A stretch of 64,000 bases of DNA from Aphanocapsa lilacina HA4352-LM1 (GCA_019359725.1 JAHHGR010000001.1:62001-126000); one strand, 5' to 3'. Shown: positions 34,926 to 44,174, counted from the first letter of the stretch. Made by a program: numbers and translations. The notes: a model not told the origin generated them from the letters alone.

Positions 34926-37217
34926 ATGCGCTTGCGGGTCTGGCTATTGGGCTTGGGTCTGGTTGCGGGTACCGTGCCTGCCCACGCCCAGCATGTTCCC
35001 ACCAAAAGGGAACTGCTGTGGCAGGAAGCAGGCATCCGCTCGCTGGCCCAGGCTCTGGAGCCGCCGGCCGCCAACGTTTCCCAGGCTCCCCAAAACGAAA
35101 CGGCGATCGAATCGATCGGCCCGGCGGGCAGCTATAGCCTCGATGAAATCACCGTCACCGGTACGCTGCGGCCGGCGCGCACCAACGAAACGTCCACCAC
35201 GGTCTACACCGTCGATCGCAAAGAAATCGAGGACAAAGGCGCCAACAGCGTCGGCGAAGCGATCCAGGGCGTTCCTGGCGTGCAGTCGAACGTCTTCGGG
35301 GCCGGGGCGGACGTGCACAACAACTTTTTTATCCGCGGCCTGCCGAATCTGGGTATCGGCATTCTGGTGGACGGGCGGCTAATCACCAACCTCAACCAGG
35401 AACACTTTGATCTATCCGATCTGCCGGTCTACAACACCGAGCGCATCGAGGTGCTCACCGGCAGCGGCACGACCCTTTACGGCACCAACGCCGCCGGCGG
35501 GGTGATCAACGTGATCACCCGCAAGCCCACCGGTCCCCTGCAAGCGGATCTCAAAGTCGAATTCGGCGGCTACGGCTACAGCAACTACAGCGCCAGCTAC
35601 GGCGGCAAAGTGGACCGGTTCGGTTTTCGGGCGAGCTACCGCCAGTTCGACACCACCGACGATTATTACTACCAGGTGCAGCGGCCGGGCAGGCTCTTTA
35701 CCGGCAACCGCCCGAACGCCTACCAGCACAACAAATTTTACGATCTCAACTTGAGCTATGACTTTGACGATCGCAACCGCCTGCGCGTGGACGGGTACTT
35801 GCGCGGCGGCAGCCGGGGGATCGCCCCTTTTTCGATTCTCGATGCGTCGCGGCCGTTTTTGGACCCGGCCACGGGCGAGCCGCAGTTTGAAATTACCCGT
35901 CTGGTCACCCAGGCCCACGGCGTCGCGCTGACGTACGATAGCGACCTGGGCCAGGCGCGCGACTCGCAGCTGCAGGTCTTCGCAGCCGTCGATCGCAATT
36001 TGGTGGAAGAATTTTCGGGCATCGACCTGGTGGATCGGGGGACTTTTACCGATATCTCCGTGTTCAACTTTCAGGTGCGCCACAACTGGCAATTCAACCC
36101 GACCAACAACATCACCTACGGCTTCGAGTTCCAGCGCCAGTTCGGCCGCTCCGGCGAAAACAGCGGTGAGATCACCAGCTTCGACACCGGCCAGGACCTG
36201 CCCGCCCTGTTTGCTCTGTACACCTGGAAGCCGCTCGAACCGCTGGTGATTACCGCCGGGGTGCGCGCTACCTTTGTAGGCGACATCGTGGCGCGCGGCC
36301 TGGTGCGCGATATTCCCAGCTCCGTCGATCCGACGGTGGGCTTTCGCTACCAGCTGCTGCCGACTCTGGCCCTGCGCGGCAACTACCAGCGCATCTACCG
36401 CGCCCCCAACTTTAACGATCTCTTTGGCCGCACCACCCACATCGGCAACCCGTTTTTGGAGCCCGAATCGGGCAACGCCTTCGACATCGGCCTCGACTGG
36501 CAGACCGGGGGCACCAGCTTGCTGAGACTCACTTACTTCACCGCCGATGTCAATAACCTCACCGACTACCTGCTGGTGCGCAACGCCTGCGAACTCAACG
36601 GCAATGCCCCCGACTGCAACGACGATCCGCGCAGCAACGCCGAGCGCTTTCGGGTCAACTACCCGCGCGTCAATTCCTCCGGCCTGGAGGCCGCCTTCAA
36701 CTGGAAGATCGCCCCCGCGTGGAGTACTTTCGCCACCACCACTCTGGTCGATTCGCGCTTGGTGGCCGCCCCCGACCCGGCCACCGTCAACAACCAGTTG
36801 GTGCAGTTGGGTGCGCTCAACAACTCCGAAGACGGCACCTTCCGGGTAGATGTGGGCGAGCGCAACGCCCTGGTGCAGACCCAGTACCCGCTGGTGCCCT
36901 TTTTGACCTCCAGATTGGGGGTCACCTACGAGCCGCCCGGCGGTCTGCGCGCGAGCGTGTTTGCCAACATTTCGGGGGGCCGATCGGTGGATGTCAACCA
37001 CGTCGGCCCCTTCGACACCCTCAACCCGGCCCGCCTCGCCCCCGGATCGCTATTGCCCGGCTACACCACCGTCGATCTCTCGGTGCGGGTTCCCCTCACC
37101 CCGTCCGTGGCCCTGAGCGGCTATGTGTTCAACCTGTTCAACAGCTACTACGAGCGCTCCTACGGCAACCCCGGGCCGGGGATCAATTTTCGGGTGGGGC
37201 TTTCGAGCACGTTTTAA
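34926..37217 (+). CDS. TonB-dependent outer-membrane receptor
   Basis: The 763-residue precursor starts at ATG 34926 (MRLRVWLLGLGLVAGTVPAH), chosen because TTGAGGAG lies seven bases upstream; the ATG at 34908 precedes that site. After the signal peptide and a short linker, a TonB-box-like EITVTGTL leads into the plug domain (NSVGEAIQGVPGVQ, FFIRGLPNLGIGILVDG, ERIEVLTGSGTTLYGTNAAG). A 22-strand barrel ends in the terminal aromatic FRVGLSSTF. Such receptors import ferric siderophores, cobalamin or other large solutes. The ligand is not evident and no riboswitch or Fur box was recognised. It is followed by a convergent IPT/TIG ORF. Confidence 0.95.
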   Translation: MRLRVWLLGLGLVAGTVPAHAQHVPTKRELLWQEAGIRSLAQALEPPAANVSQAPQNETAIESIGPAGSYSLDEITVTGTLRPARTNETSTTVYTVDRKEIEDKGANSVGEAIQGVPGVQSNVFGAGADVHNNFFIRGLPNLGIGILVDGRLITNLNQEHFDLSDLPVYNTERIEVLTGSGTTLYGTNAAGGVINVITRKPTGPLQADLKVEFGGYGYSNYSASYGGKVDRFGFRASYRQFDTTDDYYYQVQRPGRLFTGNRPNAYQHNKFYDLNLSYDFDDRNRLRVDGYLRGGSRGIAPFSILDASRPFLDPATGEPQFEITRLVTQAHGVALTYDSDLGQARDSQLQVFAAVDRNLVEEFSGIDLVDRGTFTDISVFNFQVRHNWQFNPTNNITYGFEFQRQFGRSGENSGEITSFDTGQDLPALFALYTWKPLEPLVITAGVRATFVGDIVARGLVRDIPSSVDPTVGFRYQLLPTLALRGNYQRIYRAPNFNDLFGRTTHIGNPFLEPESGNAFDIGLDWQTGGTSLLRLTYFTADVNNLTDYLLVRNACELNGNAPDCNDDPRSNAERFRVNYPRVNSSGLEAAFNWKIAPAWSTFATTTLVDSRLVAAPDPATVNNQLVQLGALNNSEDGTFRVDVGERNALVQTQYPLVPFLTSRLGVTYEPPGGLRASVFANISGGRSVDVNHVGPFDTLNPARLAPGSLLPGYTTVDLSVRVPLTPSVALSGYVFNLFNSYYERSYGNPGPGINFRVGLSSTF

Positions 37218-37525
37218 GGTGTGACCCGGAAGCGGTTGCGGCTGGCGGCGCTTCCGGTCGGGGTGTTCACACTCACCCGGCCGGAGCGAGCAGCGGCCGG
37301 GACAGTGACCAACAGCTCGCTGTCGGAGACGACCGTGAAGCTGGCGGTAATGCCGTCTTTGAAAGTCACCGCCGTCGCTGCAGCCAGGCCTGAGCCGGTG
37401 AGACTCACCTGGGTACCCACCGGGCCGCGCCTGGGGGAGAGCCCCTCGATGGCGGCGGGTACACCGAACAGCCAACAGTCGGAGCATCCCGCGCGTCCGG
37501 CGCAAACGGACACGACTTTTCCCAT
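37214..37525 (-). CDS. Orphan IPT/TIG-domain protein
   Basis: The 103-residue ORF is essentially one IPT/TIG immunoglobulin-like domain: AIEGLSPRRGPVGTQVSLTG, ATAVTFKDGITASFTVVSDS and the closing VSVNTPTGSAASRNRFRV. The N-terminus MGKVVSVCAGRAGCSDCWLF is short and cysteine-containing, not a clear signal peptide. The stop overlaps the receptor stop by four bases tail to tail. Such domains normally occur in tandem in large surface proteins, so this may be a remnant or a small secreted adaptor whose start is elsewhere. Confidence 0.6.
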   Translation of the reverse strand: MGKVVSVCAGRAGCSDCWLFGVPAAIEGLSPRRGPVGTQVSLTGSGLAAATAVTFKDGITASFTVVSDSELLVTVPAAARSGRVSVNTPTGSAASRNRFRVTP

Positions 37526-37857
37526 GGTCGAGTCGAGCGCGACTGCCTAGGGATGCGCAATGGCTCACCTGATCGGGGCAATTCTGCAACAATGCGTTAC
37601 AGCAGTGAACCGCGGCGCACCCCCCCGCAAGTACCGTAGTACCAATCGGGAATTGTGTTCATTTCCGTAAGGCGGATGCGGCGATGCGGGTATCCCGCCG
37701 TCAGGGCTTCTTGTTCTTTAATTTGGGCTTAGCGTTTTCATCATCTGGGCTTTACGTGGCGCCGGTAAATTTTTGAGGGCCAAATGGCAGCCGCGCCAGG
37801 TTCGTAGGATGGGCCTGCCCGCTATGCGGCTCGAATCTATTTTTTTGAGGGTGGGAA
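37526..37857. other. Intergenic region before the large phytase-like gene
   Basis: No gene was found in these 332 bp. There is a small GCGGG-TAT-CCCGC hairpin (37686-37698) followed by a T-rich stretch (TTCTTGTTCTTTAATTT), and a T7 run at about 37840-37850 just before the ribosome-binding site TTTTTTTGAGGGTGGG of the next gene. A clear promoter or known riboswitch was not recognised. Confidence 0.4.
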
Positions 37858-39996
37858 ATGCGCAAATTGACTCTAGGATTGGCCCTGGGGATGCTCCTCA
37901 GCGGTGGGATAGCCCTAGCTGCGGCCAGCGGCGTGCTGCCTGTGGCCGCAACGTCGGCGGTGGGCGGCTTCAAGCCCCTGGCGCGCTACAACGTCAGCGG
38001 TTCGATAGCTGAAATTATCTCCGCGAGCCCGGATGGCAAGTTGTTGGCCTACACCGATGCCGGCGAGCAAGTGGTGGGCTTTATCGACATCCAGAATCCG
38101 GCGGTACCGGTAGAAGCGGGCAGTGTGGACGTGTCGAGCTTTGGCGAGCCGACTTCGGTGACGATCACCCCGAACGGCCGGTACGCCCTCGCGGCGATCA
38201 AAGATGACGAGGAAGACATCGCCGCTCAAAAGCCGGGGGTGCTGCTGTTTATCGATCTGGCGAGCCTCACGGTCGTGGGGCAGGTAAATTTGCTGGGCAT
38301 CGGCCCGGACAGCATCGCGCTCACCCCCGACGGCGCCAAGGCACTAATCGCCATCGAGGATGAGGAGGACACCGAGAACCTGCCCGGCAGCCGCCCCGGT
38401 TCGGTCAATATTGTCAAGCTCGACTACGACGCCCCTGCCAACTCCGTGGTCATCAACGTACCCATCGACCTCGCCTCGGTCCCCGGTGCCAATTTTGTAA
38501 GCGACCCGCAGCCGGAATTTGTGGCCGTCTCTCCGGACGGCAAGACGGCGGCGGTGAGCGTGCAGGAGAACAACGTTCTATCGCTTATCGACATCGAGAG
38601 CGCCACGGTCGTGCGCAGTTTCTCGCTGGGGACCTCGAAGCACCGGGCGGCGGATCTGATCGAAGATGACGATATCAAGTTTGTACAGCCTTTTGAGGGG
38701 CGGCGCGAACCGGATGCGGTCGCCTTTACCCCCGACGGCAAGGCCCTGGTCATCGCCAACGAAGGGGATACTGAGGGCAGCGATTCGGGCGGACGCGGCT
38801 TCAGCGTTGTGGACCTGGAGGGCAAGATTCTTTACGACGCCGGTTCGAGCCTGGAAGCGCGGGCGGTATTGTTCGGTCACTACCCCGACTCGCGCTCCGA
38901 AAATAGCGGCATTGAGCTAGAAGGGGGCACCCTCGCCATCTTCGGCGGCACGCCCTTCGCGTTTCTTGCTTCTGAGCGGGGCAGCTTCCTCGCGGTCTAC
39001 GACCTCACCACCCCCCGTGCTCCCCGCTTTGTGCAACTGTTGCCCACGGGCATCTCGCCGGAGGGGGTGCTCGCCATCCCGAGCCGCGGACTGGTGCTCA
39101 CCGCCAATGAAGAGGACGGCACCGTCAACATCTTCGAGGCCGTTCCCGGCCGCTACGTGCCGCCTGTGACCCAACCGACCGTCAGAAGCGGCGAATTGTC
39201 AGTGCCCTGGAGCGCCCTAAGCGGCCTGGACAACGGTCCCGGCAACGTGCTGTACGCTGTGCCGGACAGAGCCTTCCAGCCCTCGCGCCTCTTCACGATT
39301 CGCCTGCAAGGATCGCGCGCGTTGGTTGAAGCGGCTCTTCCGATCACCAAGGACGGCGCCCCGGCAAACTACGACCTGGAGGGTATCGCCGTCGCCCCGG
39401 AGGGCGGCTTCTGGCTCGCCAGCGAGGGCGAGGAAGCGAACAATCCGCCCAACCTGCTCATCCGCACCGACGCGAGCGGTGCGGTGCAAGAAGAGATCAC
39501 GCTGCCTGCCGACATTGCCGCGCGGGTGGGCGACAACGGTTTTGAGGGGGTGGCCGTCAGTCCCTCCGGCCGCAAGGTCTACACGGTCATCCAGCGCGAA
39601 CTGGAGGGCGATGTCGGCTTCGTGCGGGTGGGTGCCTACGACCGCGATACGGCCAGTTGGGCGTTCTATAACTACCCCCTTGACACCCCACCGGAGGACG
39701 GCTGGGTGGGCCTCAGCGAAATCACCGCCCTGGGGGATGAAAGTTTCGCCGTCATCGAGCGCGACAACCAGGGGGCGGGCAACGCCACCGTCAAGCGCAT
39801 CTACTCGTTCAGCCTCAAGGGCCTCGCCCCCGGCGCGACGGTAAGCAAGCAGTTGCGCGTCGATTTGCTCACCCAGTTCGGTTTCGACCTGGAGAAGATC
39901 GAAGGCACCGCCCTCAAGCGCGGCAACCTCTGGGTGGTCAACGACAACGACGGCGCTGGGGAAACCCGACTGCTCAATATCGGCAAACTGCCCTGA
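37858..39996 (+). CDS. Secreted beta-propeller plus phytase-like esterase protein
   Basis: The 712-residue precursor has a signal peptide (MRKLTLGLALGMLLSGGIAL). An N-terminal propeller (residues about 40-430) is built from VAVSPDGKTAAVSVQENN- and AFTPDGKALVIANEGD-type blades. A C-terminal phytase-like esterase domain (about 445-712) follows, with YDLEGIAVAPEGGFWLASEG, FEGVAVSPSGRKVYTVIQRE, FAVIERDNQG and EGTALKRGNLWVVNDNDG. The C-terminal half is related to the whole protein at 13.7 kb. It is probably a periplasmic or extracellular phosphoesterase. GAGGGTGGG precedes ATG, and a terminator follows at 40026. Confidence 0.87.
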   Translation: MRKLTLGLALGMLLSGGIALAAASGVLPVAATSAVGGFKPLARYNVSGSIAEIISASPDGKLLAYTDAGEQVVGFIDIQNPAVPVEAGSVDVSSFGEPTSVTITPNGRYALAAIKDDEEDIAAQKPGVLLFIDLASLTVVGQVNLLGIGPDSIALTPDGAKALIAIEDEEDTENLPGSRPGSVNIVKLDYDAPANSVVINVPIDLASVPGANFVSDPQPEFVAVSPDGKTAAVSVQENNVLSLIDIESATVVRSFSLGTSKHRAADLIEDDDIKFVQPFEGRREPDAVAFTPDGKALVIANEGDTEGSDSGGRGFSVVDLEGKILYDAGSSLEARAVLFGHYPDSRSENSGIELEGGTLAIFGGTPFAFLASERGSFLAVYDLTTPRAPRFVQLLPTGISPEGVLAIPSRGLVLTANEEDGTVNIFEAVPGRYVPPVTQPTVRSGELSVPWSALSGLDNGPGNVLYAVPDRAFQPSRLFTIRLQGSRALVEAALPITKDGAPANYDLEGIAVAPEGGFWLASEGEEANNPPNLLIRTDASGAVQEEITLPADIAARVGDNGFEGVAVSPSGRKVYTVIQRELEGDVGFVRVGAYDRDTASWAFYNYPLDTPPEDGWVGLSEITALGDESFAVIERDNQGAGNATVKRIYSFSLKGLAPGATVSKQLRVDLLTQFGFDLEKIEGTALKRGNLWVVNDNDGAGETRLLNIGKLP

Positions 39997-40025
39997 TTCG
40001 GCTCAGGGCGTGATTTGAAACCTGC

Positions 40026-40059
40026 CCCGGCTGGTCGCTGTACCGGCCGGGATTTTCGT
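40026..40059 (+). terminator. Intrinsic terminator after the phytase-like gene
   Basis: A 9-bp stem (40026-40034 with 40043-40051, one G-U pair) has an 8-nt loop and is followed by ATTTTCGTT. It lies 30 bp after the stop codon. Confidence 0.8.
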
Positions 40060-40235
40060 TGAGCCTTGGGCTTGGTACTACTCAGAGACAGTGGCAGTGG
40101 GCTCCTTCGGGGTAGTCATGGCTGCAATTCCTCTCCACAAGAGGCTTTCAGCAATTTTCTTACCAACTTATAAAAGCTCAGGGATGCGCCTGCCTGTCGA
40201 GGTTCTCCACCAGAAAGTGCCACTATCCATCACAA

Positions 40236-41498
40236 TTAAGCCTGCACCTTCCCGGCTGCATTGACCGCGGGCGGCAGGCGCACTTCCAGCCAGCCCAGCA
40301 CCAGACAGTCGAGCAGCAGCAGCAGCCCAAAGCCCGGCCAAAGCCAGTCGCTCAGAGGCCGGGGCAGATCCAGGATCCGTCCGCCCACCGCGGGGCCGAT
40401 CATGTAACCCAGCGCCCAGCACTGGGAGTTGATCGACAGATACACCCCCCGCATGTTGTGCGGGGACATTGCCGCTACCAGCGTCGCCGCCGCCGGATGC
40501 ATCAAAGCGAGCGCCACCGCCGCCACCGCCAAAGCCAGGGCCGCGAGGCCAAAAGCTGCACCCGAGAATGTTCCGGCAAGCCAGATGATCACCAGTGCCG
40601 CCGCCAGCACCACCGCCGCGAGCATCAAGATGCGGGTGCGCCGCCAGGCCGAAGTGCCGCGGGCCACCCACAGCTGAATGGCGGCCATCAGCGCGACGTG
40701 CAGGGTGAAGCAGGCACCCACCGCCTCGGTGCTGAGGCCCGCGAAGTTGCGCAGGTAGACGGGAACGGTGCTTTCGAGTTGGGCGACGATCGTGGTAAAA
40801 ACCAGGTTTGCCGCTGCGTACCACCACAAGTTGCGGTCGCGCAGCGCCTCGGGATAACCTCCCAGGAATTTGTGCGCCTCCAGATGCTCCGGACGCGTCT
40901 CGGGGACACCCCGGGCCACCACGGCGAAAAACCCGAGAAATGCGCAGGCATTGAGCCAGAAGAGCAGACGATAGTTGCCGGTCAGGGCAATCACCGCAAT
41001 GCCCGCCACCGCGCCCAATCCCAGGCCGATGCTGTCGCCTGAGCGCGTGAGACCGTAAGCTTCGGCGCGCTGCTTGCCCTCGGTCAAATCGGCCACTACC
41101 GCCTCGTTAGCAGGCCAGTAAAGGCCGAAGCCCCAACCGGTGATTACGTTAGCCGCCACAAAGAGCGCGAAATTGTCCGCAAGCGCGAACAGGACATAAC
41201 CGACGCTCAAGATCACCAGGGCCACCAGCAGCGTGCGCCGCCGCCCCCATTCGGGCCGGTCGGTGAGCGTGCCGCCCACCAGGCGGGCAAAGATGCCGCT
41301 GACTGCCGAGGAGGCGAGGCCCAACCCGAGCTGGGTGTAGCTGAGGCCCAGCGCACCGGTAAAGAAGATTGCCGAATAGAACAGCACGAAGCCCAGCCCA
41401 AGCGAGGCGAGCAGCCGACCGGCAAACAAAATCCAGACAGGCGCCGGCAGGTCCGGCAGGAGGCTAGGGCGCGCCGTTGCGGGCGGCTTGCTCGTCAC
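40236..41498 (-). CDS. Major facilitator superfamily transporter
   Basis: The 420-residue protein has about 12 predicted transmembrane helices. The MFS signature region between helices 2 and 3 reads GGTLTDRPEWGRRRTLLVAL, and the motif VITGWGFGLYWPANEAVVAD lies in helix 4-5. This resembles drug or metabolite efflux permeases, but the substrate cannot be assigned. It starts with GTG 41498, overlapping the end of the upstream TPR gene by 35 bases on the same strand, so the two are probably co-transcribed. A later start is possible because the first 18 residues are hydrophilic. Confidence 0.9.
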   Translation of the reverse strand: MTSKPPATARPSLLPDLPAPVWILFAGRLLASLGLGFVLFYSAIFFTGALGLSYTQLGLGLASSAVSGIFARLVGGTLTDRPEWGRRRTLLVALVILSVGYVLFALADNFALFVAANVITGWGFGLYWPANEAVVADLTEGKQRAEAYGLTRSGDSIGLGLGAVAGIAVIALTGNYRLLFWLNACAFLGFFAVVARGVPETRPEHLEAHKFLGGYPEALRDRNLWWYAAANLVFTTIVAQLESTVPVYLRNFAGLSTEAVGACFTLHVALMAAIQLWVARGTSAWRRTRILMLAAVVLAAALVIIWLAGTFSGAAFGLAALALAVAAVALALMHPAAATLVAAMSPHNMRGVYLSINSQCWALGYMIGPAVGGRILDLPRPLSDWLWPGFGLLLLLDCLVLGWLEVRLPPAVNAAGKVQA

Positions 41499-42348
41499 TG
41501 GTAGGCTCCGGCAGTCGCTCCAGGGCTGCTTTGATGCGCGGGGTGGTCAGCACCATCGCCGCGTCCGCCAGCAGCTTGGTACCCCAGAGGTTTTCTTTGA
41601 GGTAATCGAGTTTGCTGTAGCGCTTGTCGAAGCCAAGCGCTTCCTCGCTGAGGGCCAAGCCCTTTTCGCGCTCCCCCTGGCTAAAGAGCGCCACCCCGAG
41701 GGCGAGCTTCGGCTCGGCGGCCTTGGCGTTGATGGCCACCGCCTGCTCCCAGCGGCTTTTGGCTTCGTCGATGCGGCCCTGCTCGTAGCGGATGAGGCCG
41801 ATATTGTTGATGGCTTCCCAGAAGGTCTTCTTGAGGGCGACCGCCTTTTCAAAAGCGCCCACCGCGTCCTCCGGCCGCTCGAGCAGCACGTAGGTGTTGC
41901 CGAGGTTGAAGTACTCATCGACGGCCTTGGGATCGAGCTTGAGGCCGCGCTCGATGGCGGTGGCGGCCGCCGGATAATTTTTGAGGCGGCTGTTGACTAG
42001 ACCCAGGTTGAACTGAAAGCGGGCATTGTCGGGGGCCAGCTCACTGGCAAGCTTCAGCTCGGTCAGGGCCGCTTCGGGCTTGTTGTTCTGCAGATAAATG
42101 CCGCCCAGGACTGTGTGGGCCTGGGGGTTGTTTTTCGACAGCTGCACCGCAAGTTGGGCCATCCCCTCCGCCTCGCTGTAGCGCGCCACCTGCACCAACC
42201 GGATGGCCTCCTCAGCCAACTGCATCGACTGGCGCTGCAACTGGTCGGCCGCCAGCGACGGGACGGTGACCAGCGGGGTCTGGGCGTGTGCCGCGGGCAG
42301 AGCCAGGGCGCTTGCCACCAAAGCGAGGGCGAATAAACGGTTCCACAT
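41464..42348 (-). CDS. Secreted TPR-repeat protein
   Basis: The 294-residue protein has a signal peptide (MWNRLFALALVASALALPAA) and about five tetratricopeptide repeats in residues 60-230, e.g. AQAHTVLGGIYLQNNKPEAA-like and YFNLGNTYVLLERPEDAVGA blocks. TPR superhelices bind peptides of partner proteins. With the signal peptide, it should work in the periplasm. The downstream MFS gene overlaps its 3' end. No specific function is known; cyanobacteria carry many such proteins. Confidence 0.88.
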   Translation of the reverse strand: MWNRLFALALVASALALPAAHAQTPLVTVPSLAADQLQRQSMQLAEEAIRLVQVARYSEAEGMAQLAVQLSKNNPQAHTVLGGIYLQNNKPEAALTELKLASELAPDNARFQFNLGLVNSRLKNYPAAATAIERGLKLDPKAVDEYFNLGNTYVLLERPEDAVGAFEKAVALKKTFWEAINNIGLIRYEQGRIDEAKSRWEQAVAINAKAAEPKLALGVALFSQGEREKGLALSEEALGFDKRYSKLDYLKENLWGTKLLADAAMVLTTPRIKAALERLPEPTSDEQAARNGAP

Positions 42349-42477
42349 GCGTCAAAAACCTACGGACCGGCGGAAATGGGCTCTATTCAGTGTAACGGCT
42401 CAACCCCGACCCTCCCAGTGCGGGCGGGCACGGCGTGGCACAATGGCACCAGAACGAGGCGTGAAGGAACGTAAACC

Positions 42478-42654
42478 ATGACCGAGCAGGAGATTCGCGA
42501 GGGGGTAGAAAAGGTGCGCCGCGAGCGGGCCAATCTGCTGCAGCTAATAGAAAAACCTGATCTTGGCCTCGATACGCGCCAGGACGTCAACCAGGCCCTC
42601 GAAGAAATCGACGATCTGCTGGTGGAATTCGAACGCACCTTTCCGGGCGGCTAG
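42478..42654 (+). CDS. Small helical protein (58 residues) upstream of coaBC
   Basis: ATG 42478 opens a 58-codon frame ending TAG at 42652-42654, six bases before coaBC. The product (MTEQEIREGVEKVRRERANL, then PDLGLDTRQDVNQALEEIDD) is charged and predicted to be two helices. Spacing and codon use match coaBC and the 88-residue protein that follows it, so the three genes look like one operon. No family is recognised. Confidence 0.75.
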   Translation: MTEQEIREGVEKVRRERANLLQLIEKPDLGLDTRQDVNQALEEIDDLLVEFERTFPGG

Positions 42655-42660
42655 CGGCTA

Positions 42661-43869
42661 ATGTTCGCGGGTCGGCGCGTCCTGGTGGCCGTCACCGGCG
42701 GCATCGCCGCCTACAAAGTCTGCGAGGTGGTCTCCACCCTCGTCCAGGCGGGTGCCTCCGTGCGCGTGCTGCTCACCGACGCGGCTGAACGCTTCGTAAG
42801 CGCCCTCACCTTCGCCACCCTGGCGCGCGCGCGCGCCTACACCGACGCCGATTTTTGGTCGGCGGAGCACGGCTCGCCCCTGCACATCGAACTGGGCCAG
42901 TGGGCGGAGGTGATTTTGATCGCGCCCGTCACTGCCCATACCCTGGCGCGGCTCGCCCTGGGGCTCGCCGACGACCTGCTCACCAACACGGTGCTCGCTT
43001 CGAGCGCCCCGATTTTGCTCGCCCCGGCGATGAACACCCAGATGTGGGAGCAGGAGCCGGTCGCAGCCCATGTGCGAATCCTGAGTACCCGGCCGCGCTA
43101 CCATCTGAGCGGCCCCGGCCGGGGGCGGCTTGCCTGCGACGCGGTGGGGGCCGGGCGCCTCAGCGAACCGTTAGTGCTTTTGCGCCACCTGGGATCGTTG
43201 CTCTGGAGCGGCGGTAAGCAGGATCTGGCGGGCAAAACGGTGCTGGTCACCGGCGGCGGCACCCGCGAATTTTTCGACCCGGTGCGCTTTATCGGCAACC
43301 CCAGCAGCGGCCGGATGGGCATTGAGCTGGCCGCCGCCTGCGCCCACCGCGGCGGGGCGGTGCACCTGGTGCTGGGTCCGACCCACCTGGAGGCACCCCC
43401 GGAGGTCGATTGCCACCCGGTGGCTAGCGCCGCCCAAATGGCCCAGGCCGCTTTTGCGCTGTTTGAGCGGGCGCACCTGACGTTCATGGCCGCCGCGGTG
43501 GCCGATGTGCGCCCGAGCCAAATCCACACCGGCAAAATTCCCAAAAACCAGCTGGGCGCTGCGCTCGCTCTGGAGTCGGTCGAAGACATTTTGCTCGAAC
43601 TTTCTCGCCGCAAGCAGCCCTGGCAGACACTGGTCGGTTTTGCCGCCCAGACCGGCGAGGACTGGCTGCTTGCGGCGGCGGCCAAGCTCGAAGCCAAGCA
43701 TCTCGACTGGCTGGTGGCCAACCGGGTCGACCTCCAGGAGCAGGGCTTCGGCGGTGACAATAATCAAGCTATGCTCTTAGGCAGCTGCGGGGATATGCAT
43801 GCGATTCCCCTGGTGAGCAAACTGGAGATGGCCCACCGCCTGCTGGATCGAATGGAGACTCCCGCATGA
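42661..43869 (+). CDS. coaBC: Bifunctional phosphopantothenoylcysteine decarboxylase / phosphopantothenate-cysteine ligase
   Basis: The 402-residue Dfp protein has an N-terminal flavoprotein CoaC domain (residues about 1-185) with VAVTGGIAAYK, the catalytic-histidine segment SPLHIELGQWA and PAMNTQMWE. The CoaB ligase domain follows, with VLVTGGGTREFFDPVRFIGN, NPSSGRMG and the GKIPKNQLG loop. Together they turn 4'-phosphopantothenate and cysteine into 4'-phosphopantetheine in CoA synthesis, using CTP or ATP and FMN. It starts at ATG 42661 and overlaps the next gene by ATGA. It is the central gene of a three-gene unit. Confidence 0.96.
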   Translation: MFAGRRVLVAVTGGIAAYKVCEVVSTLVQAGASVRVLLTDAAERFVSALTFATLARARAYTDADFWSAEHGSPLHIELGQWAEVILIAPVTAHTLARLALGLADDLLTNTVLASSAPILLAPAMNTQMWEQEPVAAHVRILSTRPRYHLSGPGRGRLACDAVGAGRLSEPLVLLRHLGSLLWSGGKQDLAGKTVLVTGGGTREFFDPVRFIGNPSSGRMGIELAAACAHRGGAVHLVLGPTHLEAPPEVDCHPVASAAQMAQAAFALFERAHLTFMAAAVADVRPSQIHTGKIPKNQLGAALALESVEDILLELSRRKQPWQTLVGFAAQTGEDWLLAAAAKLEAKHLDWLVANRVDLQEQGFGGDNNQAMLLGSCGDMHAIPLVSKLEMAHRLLDRMETPA

Positions 43870-44132
43870 TCCGCACACCCTGGTTCGACGAGCAAACCGG
43901 CGAGTTGGCCTTCCAGGTGGTCAGCCGCGCGGACTCCTGGCAACTGGCCCTAGCCGACGGGGTGGTCACCCGGGAAGAACTGCAGACCCAGACCCAGAGT
44001 GTGACCAGGCTGTTGCGGGCCATCGACGAGCGGGTCGACGACGAAGTGCACAACTTGATCACCGAGGCACTCAAGGAACTCTCGGTGCTGCACGCCATGC
44101 AGGTGTTTTATGCCTCGGAGGAAGCGGGCTAG
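43866..44132 (+). CDS. Small hypothetical protein coupled to coaBC
   Basis: The 88-residue protein starts at ATG 43866 within the coaBC stop (ATGA overlap), implying coupled translation. It is mostly helical and acidic (MIRTPWFDEQTGELAFQVVS, LLRAIDERVDDEVHNLITEA, LSVLHAMQVFYASEEAG). The motif ADGVVTREELQTQ looks superficially like an EF-hand-type helix-loop but lacks the calcium ligands. No family is recognised. The operon position suggests a link to CoA metabolism, or merely shared transcription. Confidence 0.75.
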   Translation: MIRTPWFDEQTGELAFQVVSRADSWQLALADGVVTREELQTQTQSVTRLLRAIDERVDDEVHNLITEALKELSVLHAMQVFYASEEAG

Positions 44133-44174
44133 CGACCGGGGCGCTATGCTGTCTTCAAAAAAAGAGGAACAACC

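Noticed and set aside
35412-37001. 529-residue minus-strand ORF
   Set aside because: It lies wholly opposite the TonB receptor, whose motifs are unmistakable; the composition is shadow-like (Val/Gly/Ala-rich).
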